Under the pieces are notes generated by a model that saw nothing but the letters and a program-made list of their open reading frames with translations, was not told where the DNA came from and did not search any database. Both the position numbers and the translations under genes were made by a program. From contig JABAKD010000010.1 of the NCBI GenBank assembly GCA_012845835.1, positions 16,469,355 through 16,533,354 of the forward strand: DNA of 64,000 bases. Direction: 5' to 3'. The DNA is from Undaria pinnatifida (taxonomy: Eukaryota; Sar; Phaeophyceae; Laminariales; Alariaceae). Of the stretch, positions 43,406 through 55,460 are shown in pieces (position 1 is the first letter of the stretch; every line of letters begins with the position of its first letter).

Positions 43406-44859
43406 CCAATACCAATTTATCGTAGCTTTCTCGAGGCTAGAAAGGGGTTTCGAGCAAATGAGTAGTCGTGTTGGTCCCGGAGACATGACACGGATTCACA
43501 ACCTTTGTTTCGTACGTAAAATACCGAGACATAACGGGTGTAGGTACGATAGAGAGCCCATCACATCAATTAACTGTAGTAGTAGTTTAGCCCAGCAGAT
43601 AGAATTGGACAGGGTACGCCCTAGGGCGTGCATCTGAGAATGTTTGAGCTCGCTTGGATGATGAATGCGAAGGTTGGTCGACAAGCGTAAGGCCACCCGA
43701 GCAAGTAGCCATGTGCCTTGCTCAAAAATGGACTCTAGACGGTTTTTGCCGGTGTACTCTAACGGACAACAAAACACTTGAACACTTCCATGATTGTTTT
43801 CACATCGTGCAACCCAAAAAGTACAACAAGCTAAATGCCGCAAAGAAATAGGCGTTGGTGCTGAACTGCTGAAAGAAAAGGTCCTGAATGCGACTCCCTC
43901 ACCGCTGTTCCCAGGTAATAGATGGGCGCCAACTTGTGTTGCGCCTAAGAACGGCCATACCACATCAATCGCACCGCATACATCCCGTCCGCTCTGTGAA
44001 GTGACGGGGCGTCGGGCCAGGCTAGCACAGCGGTGGGGGACCGCGTGGGGAGGCCTGTGTTGCTGTTCCTTTCTGCTTTTCACCCACGCGCTCTTCTTCT
44101 TCTTCTACTCCTTCTTACCTTTTGCCACGCCCACAAAAACGCCTACCACACCACCATGCCTTCTACTACCTACTATCGGGTGGACACCGCAGCATACGCC
44201 AGAAGTCTTGTCCCCGGCGAGGCTTTGCAAACGCCAACAATCCTTATACCGCGTCGACCGTTGCCTCCACGAACCAACTCTTCCATACATACATGCACTA
44301 CCGGCCCCCTCATACAAAAGGGCTCCACGAGAAAATCAGACTGGTGTTTCCAGGAAAACAAGAAATTCAGTCCCGAACGGTTATACTGCATTTAGTGTAG
44401 AACGCACCCTTTTTCAAGTGAGAAATCTAGCTTGAGACACTGCTAACCACTGTACGAGAGACCAATGCTAGGGTGGAGGGGGCACCCGTCTTTTCACTAC
44501 TGAGCTTACGCGACTCCCGCGACTGGCTCCGTGCGTTTTCCAAAAATGCCTTGAACGTAACTTGTTGGAGCCATCTAGCAGACAACTCCATCATAGCGGT
44601 GCCCATCTCAAAACCAGCCGTAATCGCACAACAGGTGGCCACTCGCGCCAAGTGCGGCTCTGAGCCCCAATGAATAATGATTTCCTATAATCAACCCCCC
44701 ACGGTAGCGTTGGTGTGGATATACCCATTGTAAGGCTGACCCGGGGGACAACGAGCATTACCACATCGCTCCGTTCACGAACCAACCACATCATGCACCC
44801 AATTGTACCCATTGTATCCCCCCGCCTGGATACGGTTCATCCTTCATGCGGCTCGCGTT

Positions 44860-45330
44860 ACATCTAACGACGCTTCGCGCTTGGTGCAGGCAATGTCTGC
44901 ATGATCGGTGAAAATCCGACGAGCTCGGGGACAACGAGCATTACCACATTGCTCCCTTCACGAACCAACCACATCATGCACCCAACTGTACCCATTGTAT
45001 CCCCCCGCCTGGATGCGGTTCATCCTTCATGCGGCTCGCTTTACACCTAATGGCGCTTCGCGCTTGGTGCAGGCAATGTCTGCATGGTCGGTGAAAACCC
45101 GACGAGCTCCGTCCCGGCATTGTAGGGGGTCTATGATCCTAAGGACTACGGCCATACATGATACGACGACCCGCCCCCCCCCCGCCCCCTGTACGGTGCT
45201 TCACGCTTGGTCCGCGAAATGCCTCCCTGATCGGTGAAAACCCGACGCGCTCCGTCCCGGCACCGCAGGAGTGCGAAGGTCTTTGGTCCTAAGGACTGCG
45301 TCCATGCATGATACGATTTCATCCGCCCCC
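44860..45330 (-). repeat. Three tandem or near-tandem family C copies
   Basis: Two copies of about 165 bp (44870-45150, sharing the exact 'ggggacaacgagcattacca' and 'ccccccgcctggat' blocks) and a third at 45200-45330. The first two are much closer to each other than to other family members, indicating local duplication. Confidence 0.85.
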
Positions 45331-46539
45331 GCCTCCACTGGGCTTAGGCCACCCGTGCAATTGGCTCTCTGGACCTCATCACGATTCCATGCAAAAAACG
45401 GAGCGCAAAGTTACTGGGATACGATAGGGGCCAGAGTACTCACCCCAATTTTCCCTATCGGATGTAGGGCGCCCGCACGAGTAGTCCTCTGTGCCTCATG
45501 GGCTGTAGAGTGCGTCACGTCAAAGGCTGCCGCAATGATCGGGGATATAGGGATACTCTAATGGACTTTGGAGCGTCCACCATCTGTCACTGCGGTTTTT
45601 TACTCTGTCTGCCTTGGGTCTAAGCTTCGAACCAACGGAGCGATAAATGAAACACCATGAACCATAACGAGAGTACCACTCAGCGCCGACCACCCTGCAC
45701 CCCCTCGGGGCATCCGCATCACACACGGCGCCGTCTGCAGAAAGAAGAACGGCGGTCATGGCTCGGGTAGTAAATGATGGCGCGGTGGGTGCGTGCGGCA
45801 TTGCTTTGGCCGCGGTTGGTTTCTTGGGTAGTGAGCGCTGGGGCCAGCACGGGCGTAGAAGGGCAATGGGTGCGGCAAGGACATCGGCCGACGGCTCTTC
45901 GGCCGTTTGGGACAATGCAAAAGCGGCGGAAAGGGGTCGGAGCTTCAGTTGTTGTACCCCGATTGCTGTAACAGTTGGTATATCGCGAGCGCATTCCCGA
46001 TCTCGAAGTCTTACTTTTGTGAGCTCTATCGCTTGGTTTTTAACTCTTTCAAGGGGCGTCTTGGCCTAACTACGAGGTGTGGGGTGGATTTATAAGCCTC
46101 GTTTACGTTTGTTTCGATAGCCATACCTTCGATCCTTTTTTCATCCTAGGCGTTGAGTCGACATCCTGTTCTTGTCGTGTGATGTGCATCTACGACTATT
46201 CATGGTGGGCTAATGCTGGTTTTTGCTAAACCGTTCTTCTTTTTTCTTCTCTTTTTTCCTTTCTCAGCCCCTTGTTTTTCCTTTGCCCTTTCTATTTCCA
46301 TTTGGGTACCCTTGGGGGGTATGGAGGCGATGGGGTCAGTACGGACGCCGCCATCATCAGATATAGTATGTAGAGGACAGAGTAGGCAGCAATGCTCCTA
46401 GCCCTAGAGTATTTATAGTTGCATTCGAAACCCAAATGGGTGTGCTGCCCCCAACGCCGGCCGGGTGGCATCATCTGCTATGTTGCTGTGTTTGTTTTTT
46501 TTTAGCGTTGTTTCTAGTTTTTTGCTTGTATTGGGTACA

Positions 46540-46690
46540 GGGGGGGGGCGTACTCATTTGTTGCTTGCCGTAGTCATTTGACCGCGTATCCCTTTCGAGA
46601 CGGAGCACTGTTCCTACTCCTAGTAGAGACAACTCCAACATTTGGGCGCTTGTTACGCTTCTTTTATATACTACATAGAAACTGTTTGCT
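46540..46690 (+). repeat. Dispersed repeat family D
   Basis: Same blocks as at 11215: 'cgtactcatttgttgcttgc', 'catttgacc', 'gagacggagcac', 'ttcctactcc', 'gggcgcttgttacg'. It is followed by 'cgccgtctgtggccacca', which also flanks the reverse copy at 61320. Confidence 0.85.
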
Positions 46691-48084
46691 TATCCTATCC
46701 CCGTCCTGTTTCGCCGTCTGTGGCCACCATCTATCTCCTACGATAGCGATCGTTTTCTCGCTGCTCTCTTATCTACCAAACTCTTCCATGTCACATATAC
46801 GCCTAATTTCCTCATCTCCTATAACACATCCCGTTTCTCCTTGCATATTTTACGCGTCTTCCTACTATGTGAGTTCCACTCTCTATTGTTGTGCCACACG
46901 GGAACATACGTGCATCCACGTCCTCCCCGTCCCGACTATTGGTATATATATTTCTTTCTGGCAGGTCCAAGTGTCCATTGGGTACAACAAGGTGATTGTC
47001 ATATGACTTTTTTTTCTTCACACGGAGAGCACTCCGTTACAACTGTCGTTACAAACAGGGAGTAGGTGATGGACCATGCGGCAATGCTCCTACTCATGCG
47101 GTAGGTTCATTCGGAACCCAGTATGGCTGCTGCCCCCGACACTGGTTAAGTCTTGTCATCTGCTTTGTCGCAGGCTGTGTGTTTTTTTTGCTATGTTTCG
47201 TTTTTGTCTGGCCGTCTTGTTTCAGTCGATGTTTAGACTAGTCTTCCTGAGTTGGTACTTTCTTCCCTCCCCGCCCTGTGTTCCTTTTTCTTTCTTTTTT
47301 CTTGCCAGCTCTTTTCTTTTTCTTCCTTGTTTTTCGCTTTCCTGCTTTCTTTCGTATTCTTATTTTCTTTCTTCCTCGCATGTAGTGGTCTGGTGTGCTG
47401 GCTTGCTTATGTTCCGCCCCCGCATTCATTGCGTTCGGCATTGCATGACCATACCACCTGTTGTATTTGCAATGTCTCTCTATTTTGTAGCTTGTGGCGC
47501 AGAGTTCGTCTCTCTAGGCATCGATGATAGGAGGAGGCATCGGCGCGGACACTGATGATTACCAGTGGGTCATTACGTTGGATGGATATTAGATGGGTGT
47601 AAGTATCAGTTTAATGCGAGGAACACTCACCGCGAGAGTAAACACCATAATTCCACCGCGGCCGTACGAGTAGCTCGTGGCAGCTTTGCCACGAGAGCAC
47701 CGTTGATCCGGCAACCGCACACGAGACCTACCAGGCCCGTGGAAGAGCACTCAAGAGCAGCTGTATGGGCATCACGAGCACTGCGCGCACTTGGTAACAG
47801 CTGCATCATCTGATTCAGTAGTAGTGAGCCGAGGTGGCAGAGAGGATGGGGCAGGGTCGTGGTTCCAAAAGATCCTGCTTTCGGTTGGATTTTGGATTTT
47901 TAGCGTTGGATTCATGAGTACAGCCCCCGTGTTGAACATGGCCTTCCAACTTTTACGCAACTCCTGTTTCATGAGCACCCCAAGAGCGCACTACAGCCAG
48001 CAGCTGAGTGCTTTGCTGCAGCTGGGGCAGGGCATGCGGCTAGGCATAAGAGTCCAACACAACCGCACAGAGAGCGACCGTAAG

Positions 48085-48348
48085 ATGATTGCGTCCCTCT
48101 TTCGCCGTGGAGTGCGCTTTGCGGCTGCTGGTGTGGTCCTGTGCTCCGCAGCCTCAGGCGCTCACGCGTTCAATGTGGCCTTTTTAGCAGGACGAGGTCA
48201 TGTCTTGCGACGCTCGTCGCGAGGGGTCGACGATAGCAGGGTTGTTGCATTTCCAGTACGAGGGCAAGGAGCGGTAGAGATGAGCGCGGAAGGAGGGCCT
48301 GCGTGGCGGTGGGGCCAAGCTACCGCGAGTGCGCTTGCGGCGCTTCAG
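48085..48348 (+). CDS. CtpA: Carboxyl-terminal processing protease (CtpA-like), exon 1: targeting leader
   Basis: Reads MIASLFRRGVRFAAAGVVLC, SAASGAHAFNVAFLAGRGHV, then an Arg/Ser-rich stretch and WRWGQATASALAALQ. The hydrophobic core followed by AHA-F resembles the signal-peptide/transit junction (ASAFAP type) of proteins imported into secondary plastids; the second hydrophobic stretch at the end, continued by exon 2, resembles a thylakoid transfer domain. Donor CAG|GTGTGT, phase 0. The link to the protease exons 8.6 kb away rests on phase, order and targeting logic. The frame is open upstream to 47791, so the start could be earlier. Confidence 0.65.
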
Positions 48349-48999
48349 GTGTGTCCGTGTGTGCATCCTGGAGCTCGTTTACTTGTAATGAGACAAGAGG
48401 AGGGCAGTGCGGCCCGTCTGCCGCTCCTGCGTTGTGCTCTTTGTGGTTCCTTGCTGTGCGGTTCCGTTCTGCTGTTCGTGTATAACCTGCTACCCTATAT
48501 CAGGTATACTACTGCACTACTACTTGTGCGGTAGTTCACCACTCGTGCTGCTCGTGCTATTTGTATATACATCCCGTCTGTCTTGTTGCAGAGTACCAGG
48601 TCCATGTAACAGCTTCCCCTGTGTGAACGCTTGGTTAGAGCTTTACGTTTGCAACACCAACGCTTGTAGTTGCAACACCAACACGGGCATACCATGGGTA
48701 CAACAGCGGGGGCCCGCTGGTAACAAACACCAAGTTGATGTCCAGCCTTAAAGTCTTAGTTTGGGTTCCCTCACGAGCTAAATTTCTTAAATTTACGGTT
48801 TCTTATTTTTCTAGGCTCAAATGCAACCCTTTTCAGCATTTCCTGTTTCTTAGTATGCCCCACGCTCCGGAGCGACCTCATAGCGCGTCTCGGTTGGGCG
48901 TTGACCGTTGCTATTCTTGCCCAGTTTGAGCTGTCTTTCTTATACCCAATTTCTTAATTTCAAGCTAAAACTGAGCCTTGCGGTTTGCTTTTCTGTGTG

Positions 49000-49490
49000 A
49001 CAGCTCGCAGATTTAGACTGTTACGTTATCCTTCGAACTGTCATATTATTATTTGCGGCGCTGGGAGGGGGGCTCCACTGGCGTGGCACGAGAGCCGCGG
49101 CACCGGCGGTGCTTGTCGTCTCCTATCGTACTGCCAGAACCCCGAGAGTCCCCCCCCTCCAGCCGACTGGCTGGAGCTAAAACATATGCAGTCTAGGACG
49201 ACCGAGGCCCCCAATTGGGGGGTCCTACCGGCCGATGGACAAATCGAATCGGATGCAAGGGGGAAGCAATGACGATCACTCTCGAGGCATCAGGCGTCCC
49301 ACGTGCATAGCTCCGCGACTGTAACGGAGCACATGACCGGAACGACACTTCCCTTGCCGATTGATAGGCCTACAACTAGCGTCTAGTCTACTGCTGTGGT
49401 TTCTCCCGCTCACCCTCTCCTTTCTACTTTCGAAGGCGGGTGGAGGGGAGCGGCCACACATTCATGATGTTGGCAACACCGTATATGTAA
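49000..49490. repeat. Composite repeat paired with 51400-52330
   Basis: The left half (about 49015-49210, with 'tatttgcggcgctggg' and 'tcctatcgtactgccagaac') recurs in direct orientation at 52070-52290. The right half (about 49215-49485, with 'gcaatgacgatcactctcga' and 'ggagcggccacacattcatg') recurs inverted at 51735-52010. Mixed direct and inverted terminal sequence is known for DIRS-like elements, so both blocks may be ends of such elements. Confidence 0.85.
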
Positions 49491-49999
49491 ATTATAAAAT
49501 TAAAATACACTCCAGCTGTGAGATCGAATATTTTGTCGAAACTCATCTTTGCAAGCTATATGTATAATTGTGATTTTTTTTTTCCCCTTCCGGCACATCT
49601 CTTTGTGCTCGCACCTTTGCCCGAAACGTCGTGTGGGGTGGGCATAATTTGACCGTCGGGCTCACGTTGCTGGAGCTTTGGGCGCGATCCGTGCAGTGTG
49701 TCGCGCGTGGTAAGCCTTTCGAACTTTTTTGGCCTTGGGCACACTTAAGGCAAATCCCCGGGTTTCCGCAACATTCCCGGGGATTGGGTTTCTGCATCCC
49801 CTATCCCCGTGTACGCACGTAAGATTTGAACGCAAACCGGGTTTTTCTGCTTGTAGAGGGTACACGCACATTTCCCTATTTTTGCACAGAGCACCACGCT
49901 ACGATCCTGCCTACCAGCAGCAGTTCAGCCTCCTAGCAGCAGCAGCCTGCAACTCTATGCGCGTGCGGCTGCTGTTGTTGTAGGTGATTACTTAGATCG

Positions 50000-50650
50000 G
50001 AGCCTGCGATGCTCTACCCGCCTATATTATCTCTCGCTGCTGCTGCTTCTGCTGCTTCTGTCAAGTCACATGCCGGCGTAAAGTGTAAGGATCGTTTGGA
50101 TATCACATTAGTACTCGAACGGTCCTTATATTTATGTTTATGTTGGTGTGTTTCTTATGTGATACCGTACCATACCAAGAGAGCACAACGCTACAACTCT
50201 GCCGCACAGCAGCAGCGGTAGGCAACACCATTTATGTAAGATCGCAGATGACAGACAGCAGACAACATGCGGAGAGCACAGCGCTAGCCTGCGATGCTTT
50301 ACCCGCCGATACGCCACTACCTCTCGCTGCTGCTACGGCTGCTTCTGCTGCTTCTGCTGCTTCTGTCAAGTGACATGCCGGCGTAAAGTGTAAGGATCGT
50401 TTGAATATCACATTAGTACTCAAACGGTCCTTATATTTATGTTCATGTTGGCGTTCTTCTTATATCATACCGTACCATACCAAGAGAGCACAACGCTACA
50501 AACTCTACCCCACAGCAGCAGCGGTAGGCAACACTATTTATGTAAGATCGTATATGGCAGACAGCAGACAACATGTGGAGAGCACAACGCTACAACCCTG
50601 CTGCACAGCAGCAGCGGTAGGTGACACCATTTATGTGCGCTTGGCGTGTC
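50000..50650 (+). repeat. Tandem duplication of about 310 bp
   Basis: 'gatgctctacccgcc', 'gcttctgtcaagt', 'acatgccggcgtaaagtgta', 'aatatcacattagtact' and 'cataccaagagagcacaacg' appear twice in order (about 50010-50240 and 50300-50540). The 'agagcacaacgctacaa' plus CAG-run part recurs a third time near 50580 and in pieces at 49880 and 50880. Confidence 0.9.
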
Positions 50651-51399
50651 CTCGCTACGCTGCGGCGAGTTGCTTGTGTCGGAGCCTGTCATAATTTGTC
50701 ACCCCACCATACTCCACGTTTCTGCTGTGCTGCCGCTCTGGGCGCACGTGTCCATCGATGCGGAAACATAGGGATCTTTGTAATAGTAACACTTCAGATA
50801 CCAACCCATCCTTATACATTTACGTCCACAGAGGCAGTTCTTCAAGGAGTATTTTTTCTGTTTTTTTTTGCGAAGATCGCAGATGGCAGACAGCAGACAA
50901 TGTGCGGAGAGCAAAACGCTACAGGTAGGACCATGTGCGTGCGCGTGCTGTATCCTCTCTTCACGGCAACTAGTTGCTTTTTTTGGTCATAACATATATC
51001 ACGTATTATTGTCCTCTTGCTCCCTCGTTCTCAATACGTGCCGCATCTCACGCCACACGTGCCCCTTCTCGCTTCCTGGCGGTTCCTAATAAGCTGGAGT
51101 ACAAATCATGTGGTGTAAAAGTTCTGTGTGTGATATCAAGTAGTGCTGTGTGTATTTTCTCAAGAACAGATCGATCGTGGGCACGTCTGTATAGAGTGTA
51201 CCCAAAAAGTGCTAGAAGTACTGCTATTGAGTACACCCAAGAAGTACTTTTTTGTGCGGGTGAAATGCGATTTCATTATTTTTCCGGGCAAGTTTTTTTT
51301 GTGTGTATTACAAACAAAAATGGTCATCGCGTCGGGTAGTGATAATAATGTGTCCTTGCGCCACTCCCCTTAGCACTTACTTCCCGGAGGGGGACCTTG

Positions 51400-52330
51400 T
51401 AATATTTATCATTATATTTTGCGTTTGGCTGGTAGCGATTCGGGGTTAGGGGTATGTCAACGGTTTACTATCATTGAGGGGCCCGCTCACCCTCCCCTTT
51501 CTTTTTTCGAAGAAGGGTGGAGGGGAGCGGCCACACATTCATGATGTTGGCAACACCGTATGATATTTATAATTATATTTTGCGGCCCCAATGACAGTAA
51601 ACCGTTGACATACCCCTAACCCCGAATCGCTACCAGCCAAACGCAAAATATCCCCAAATGGTAGTAAACCGTTGACATACCCCTAACCCCGAAGCGCTAC
51701 CAGCCAAACGCAAAATATAATTGTAAATGTTATACGGTGTTGCCAACATCGTGAATGTGTGGCCGCTCGCCTCCACCCACCTTCGGAAGAAGAAAGGGGA
51801 GGGTGAGCGGGAGAAACCACAGCAGTAGACTAGACGCTAGTTGTAGGCCCATCAATCGGCAAGGGAAGTGTCGTTCCGGTCGTGTGCTCCGTTACAGTCG
51901 CCGAGCTGTGCACGTGGGACGCCTGATGCCTCGAGAGTGATCGTCATTGCTTCCCCCTTGCATCCGCTTCGATTTGTCCATCGGCCGGCAGGACTCCCCA
52001 GTATCGTACGTACAAATAATGAATTCCCCTGTTTTGAACAAACTGATACTTCAAAGAAATATATCGCTTTGTTTTGTATTCTTCGAATTGTCATGATATT
52101 AGTATTTGCGGCGCTGGGGGGAGGGTCCGCTGCGTAAACACGAGAGTCGTGGTACCGACCGCTGCTTCTCATCTCCTATGGTACTGCCAGAACCCGAGCG
52201 TCCCCCCCCCCCAGCCAACTGGCCGGGGTTCTACCACACGCGGTCTCGAACAATCCGAGACCCCCATTGGTAGTAAACCAGACCCCCATTGGTAGTAAAC
52301 CGTTGGCAAACCCCAACTTCAAGGTCGCGT
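51400..52330. repeat. Inverted and direct repeat zone next to the DIRS-like core
   Basis: A block 'cgtttggctggtagcgattc' to 'tcaacggtttact' near 51425-51470 is repeated inverted twice in tandem at about 51590-51720. 'ggagcggccacacattcatg' near 51525 faces its inverse near 51760. The zone touches the tyrosine recombinase region at 52330 and is best read as its terminal repeat complex. Confidence 0.8.
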
Positions 52331-53320
52331 GGACACTACGGTCTATGGCCCCATACGATACCTTGGCCTGGCCGCTTCTGCACCATCTTCCCAGTCTCTG
52401 CTAGATTACGAGATACTATACCCGCGTCCTCTAGGCTATTGCGAGTGTATACCTTGGAACACTCTGAGGAGTCCATATATGTTCTCTCTGGATCACGCTT
52501 TGCGACACTTCCCCTCCGGCCGCCAGCTTTGTGGCTGCACCGATACGTAATGAGTGGAGGCCAACTTCGCTGGGAATATCTTGCTTCCACCTGGTGAATT
52601 GCCGCGAGGACCTCCGTGTACCTCCACACACTAACCTCGTTGCCGTACCGATACGACGACAACGGAGCGCTTTCCGGCAATCTCGGATAACCCGACATCA
52701 ACACCACCGCCTGCTCCTAACCCCAGAACGCGCCCCCCAGGCGCTGTCGCGCACGAGACCCGACCCCTTATGGGCTTTGTCACCCTTGTGACCTCGAAAC
52801 GAACCTCGATGCTGGTAGTCTTGTGCCACTGCAACGAGGCCAACCACTTCTTCCCCCGGTGTCACGCTACGTCCTCCCTCGTCAAGCAACGCACGGGGTC
52901 GACCACTCCGGTCGACGAGGCGAAGATTTCGTCCGACCTCGCCATAAAAAAATAACCCAATGCGAGAGACATTCTAAGGACTCGACCGCCTGGGCCAAAC
53001 GACGAGGTCAGCCCCTGTCCTCCCAACAGCGCGTCCCACGAAATCGGGCGGCGAATTATTTTTGGGGTCCATGCGGCCACATGCGACCGTGCAAACCCTT
53101 TCAATGCGAGTTTAATAAGCGGCGGCGATGACGTCGGCGACTCCGTTTGTAAGTTGACGTGGTGGAAGTGCAAACACGGTCGATAAGTTACCCACAATAG
53201 TACCATTACAAGGTTCCTCTTCGGAGGAAGGGTGACGCAAGAGGCTGATGATTTTGCGTTTTGCACCCCCGTGCGTTCGCCTGCACCCAAACGGTAGAGC
53301 ATGCAGATATACCTCAATTT
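52330..53320 (-). mobile_element. DIRS-like retroelement fossil: tyrosine recombinase region
   Basis: On the minus strand this region shows parts of a tyrosine recombinase: KGFARSHVAAWTPKIIRRPI and a LALGYFFMARSDEI block near its beginning, and a VGLHSLRIGAATKLAAGGEV block with the HxLR-G-A-T signature near its end. Together with the RNase H region at 54700-55460 in the same orientation it identifies a DIRS-like (tyrosine recombinase) retrotransposon. The copy is broken in several places and looks old. Confidence 0.85.
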
Positions 53321-54699
53321 GATTGATCCGGGTGTATCGGAAATGAAGGTACTGCTGTGTATGGACGGCCCAGATAAATTATGTCGATGCTGGTTCTGTC
53401 ACAGATGTCCTTCTGTACAACAACTAGCAGTCCACGTACTACTACATGCTGTCTAACCTTGTGTGTATCCAGCAAAAAAGCAATATACCCCCAAGCACAT
53501 CAGGTACATGAAATTTTCTGGGAAAATTGAGCCAAAAATAACTCACAGCAGTCTGCAGCAGCAAGTAGCATTATTCTGCGCGGTTCTGGTGTCTGAGATA
53601 TTCTACAACAAAATAAAATAATGGTGTACTCGTGAGCGTGTAGTTAGGCCCCAAAAATTAACACGGTGATGTCCGTCGGTAGTTCGGCCAAAAAGTTCCT
53701 CCGTGTGGCATTCGCCATTTTTTTTAATTGAAATTTTGCCAGATCTTCTCGGCAAATACGCTGAGCTATGGGTGACTGGCCATGCGCAATAAAGTTTCGG
53801 GTACATTTTTTATGTATGTGCGCTTTGCTTGCTGTCTTGGTGTAAGTAAATACTCGAAGCTGCAGCTGTGTTGGGAGATCCCAAACAAACGATGCGAGTT
53901 TGCGCAACACGTTGCTGCAGCAACGGCGACCTCCGCAGCCAGCACTTGAGCGCCTTCCCCTAAGGTGCCCAGCCAAAGCGCTAGTGTCATCATCACAGCC
54001 AGCTCCCTCCCTCCCATGCTCCCCACGCATAGACGCTCCTCCATGGAACGAGTATGTAGCAAGGAAGATATCCCAAAAATCAAGCAGTCCAACTCCCAGA
54101 ACGACACGAGAGATGGAAGCTTGCTTCCTCATTCGTACATACACAACCTCATGTGAATCGTGCGTAAAAAACAGCGGCGACGCGGGAGAGCTGTAACAGA
54201 CACAACACAAGGCAGAGACAGCTGAGGCAGAGTTCTGCGCAGGGGCCGTCAAGTAGTGCCACACATGGGGACGGGAGTACTATCGTAGGTTTTTTTCTGC
54301 ACGCTGCACTCTGCTCTCTGTGCAGGCTGCCGCAGAGTTTGGGCCAGAGTTGCGAGTGGTCATATGGCATGCAAAAGGTGAAGGTTGATAGGTCTGTGAC
54401 CTGTAAAGCATACTTGAAAAAAATAATGGAAGATGCACCTTGTCCACCTCTATCTAACAAACATCAGCTAGCTGTTGTACAGAAGGACATCTGTGACAGA
54501 ACTAGCAACCAAACGTCAGCTGTGACGCTGTGTGACGTTGAATATTTATGAAAAGCCCAGCAGCAGGCACGGGAGTTTTATGAACCAGTAAAAAGCCCAC
54601 CAGCAGGCACGGAAGTCTTATGAACCACAGGGGAAAATATGAAAGGCCCGCCAGCAGGCAACAAAAACATACGAAAGGCCCGCCAGCAGGCACGGGAGC
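53321..54699 (-). mobile_element. Interior of the DIRS-like fossil, unassigned
   Basis: Lies between the RNase H and recombinase regions. No methyltransferase or other known domain is recognised. A minisatellite has grown at 54548-54702. It may be element sequence, later insertions or both. Confidence 0.4.
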
Positions 54700-54702
54700 C
54701 TA
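54548..54702 (-). repeat. About 40-bp minisatellite, four copies
   Basis: Units built on 'aaaggcccgccagcaggca' and 'cgggagttttatgaac', four copies with moderate divergence. Confidence 0.9.
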
Positions 54703-55460
54703 CCGGCCAGCTGCATGGAATTGGTACTTAGTTCTATCTGCGTCGGAAGCCGCCGCGTCGAAATAATCGACCTCCCCTATTAACCCCCGAAAAGCGGTCC
54801 AAGACCGGTAAGTTCGCTGAGACGACGGCGCAACCGAGAGGCAGACGAGCTGGCTGCCAACACTCCTGAGCATACGACGACGCCCGCTGTCCCCGGTATC
54901 TGTCGGCGCCAAAAAATACATCGGGCCGGGACGCGTGGAGGTTACCGTAGCTAGCCGCCGGCTTCCATCGTGAGATGGCATCAGCGATTGTGTTCTCCAC
55001 ACCAGCGACGTGCAAGGCGTCAAAGCACCAGCCACTTCCTACCTCCAGAAACCTAAAATTCGCGAGCGCCCCCGATCGGGGTTCTCTCCACCCGTTGCAC
55101 GTGGAAGCCCATTCAACGGCGGATGTGTTCCCCCCGCATCAACATGGGATCCTGTGCGTAAATAGGTCGCACGTTCGAATGCGTCACGAATATCAACGCT
55201 GTTGCAACCATGCCCACAAGCTCAAGCACATTGATCGACAGATCGTTCCCATCACGGATCGTCGCTCGCAATCGCGCGCACGTCTTCGTCAAAATCAAAG
55301 CGCCACCACACGCCGAGCCCGGGCTCAGGCCCCAAGAACCCCTTCCCCATGACTTCGCCAGAGGCCTCCGACCAAAAAGTAAACGCGGGGGGTCGCATGT
55401 AACTACGGTACAGCAAGGCCGAGAGGCGACCCGCCGAAGACCCTAGACCTCCTGCCACCA
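54700..55460 (-). mobile_element. DIRS-like retroelement fossil: RNase H region
   Basis: Minus-strand peptides EASGEVMGKGFLGPEPGLGV, RDGNDLSINVLELVGMVATA and HVAGVENTIADAISRW are RNase H landmarks of DIRS-type elements (the N-LE and HV-G--N--AD-ISR motifs). The upstream reverse transcriptase palm was not found. Broken in several places; orientation matches the recombinase region. Confidence 0.85.

Larger units (their letters stand above)
43406..48084. other. Intergenic between B9D2 and CtpA
   Basis: Holds three family C copies (44860-45330), family D at 46540-46690, and pyrimidine-rich stretches (46220-46300, 47240-47380). Open frames at 43654-43851, 44427-44651 and 45758-46069 were examined and match no family I know. 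The frame that continues into CtpA exon 1 is open from 47791, so an upstream start is possible. Confidence 0.5.

Noticed and set aside
45758-46069. 103-codon plus-strand frame, also open on minus
   Set aside because: Open on both strands because of GC-rich composition; no recognisable domain or splice support.
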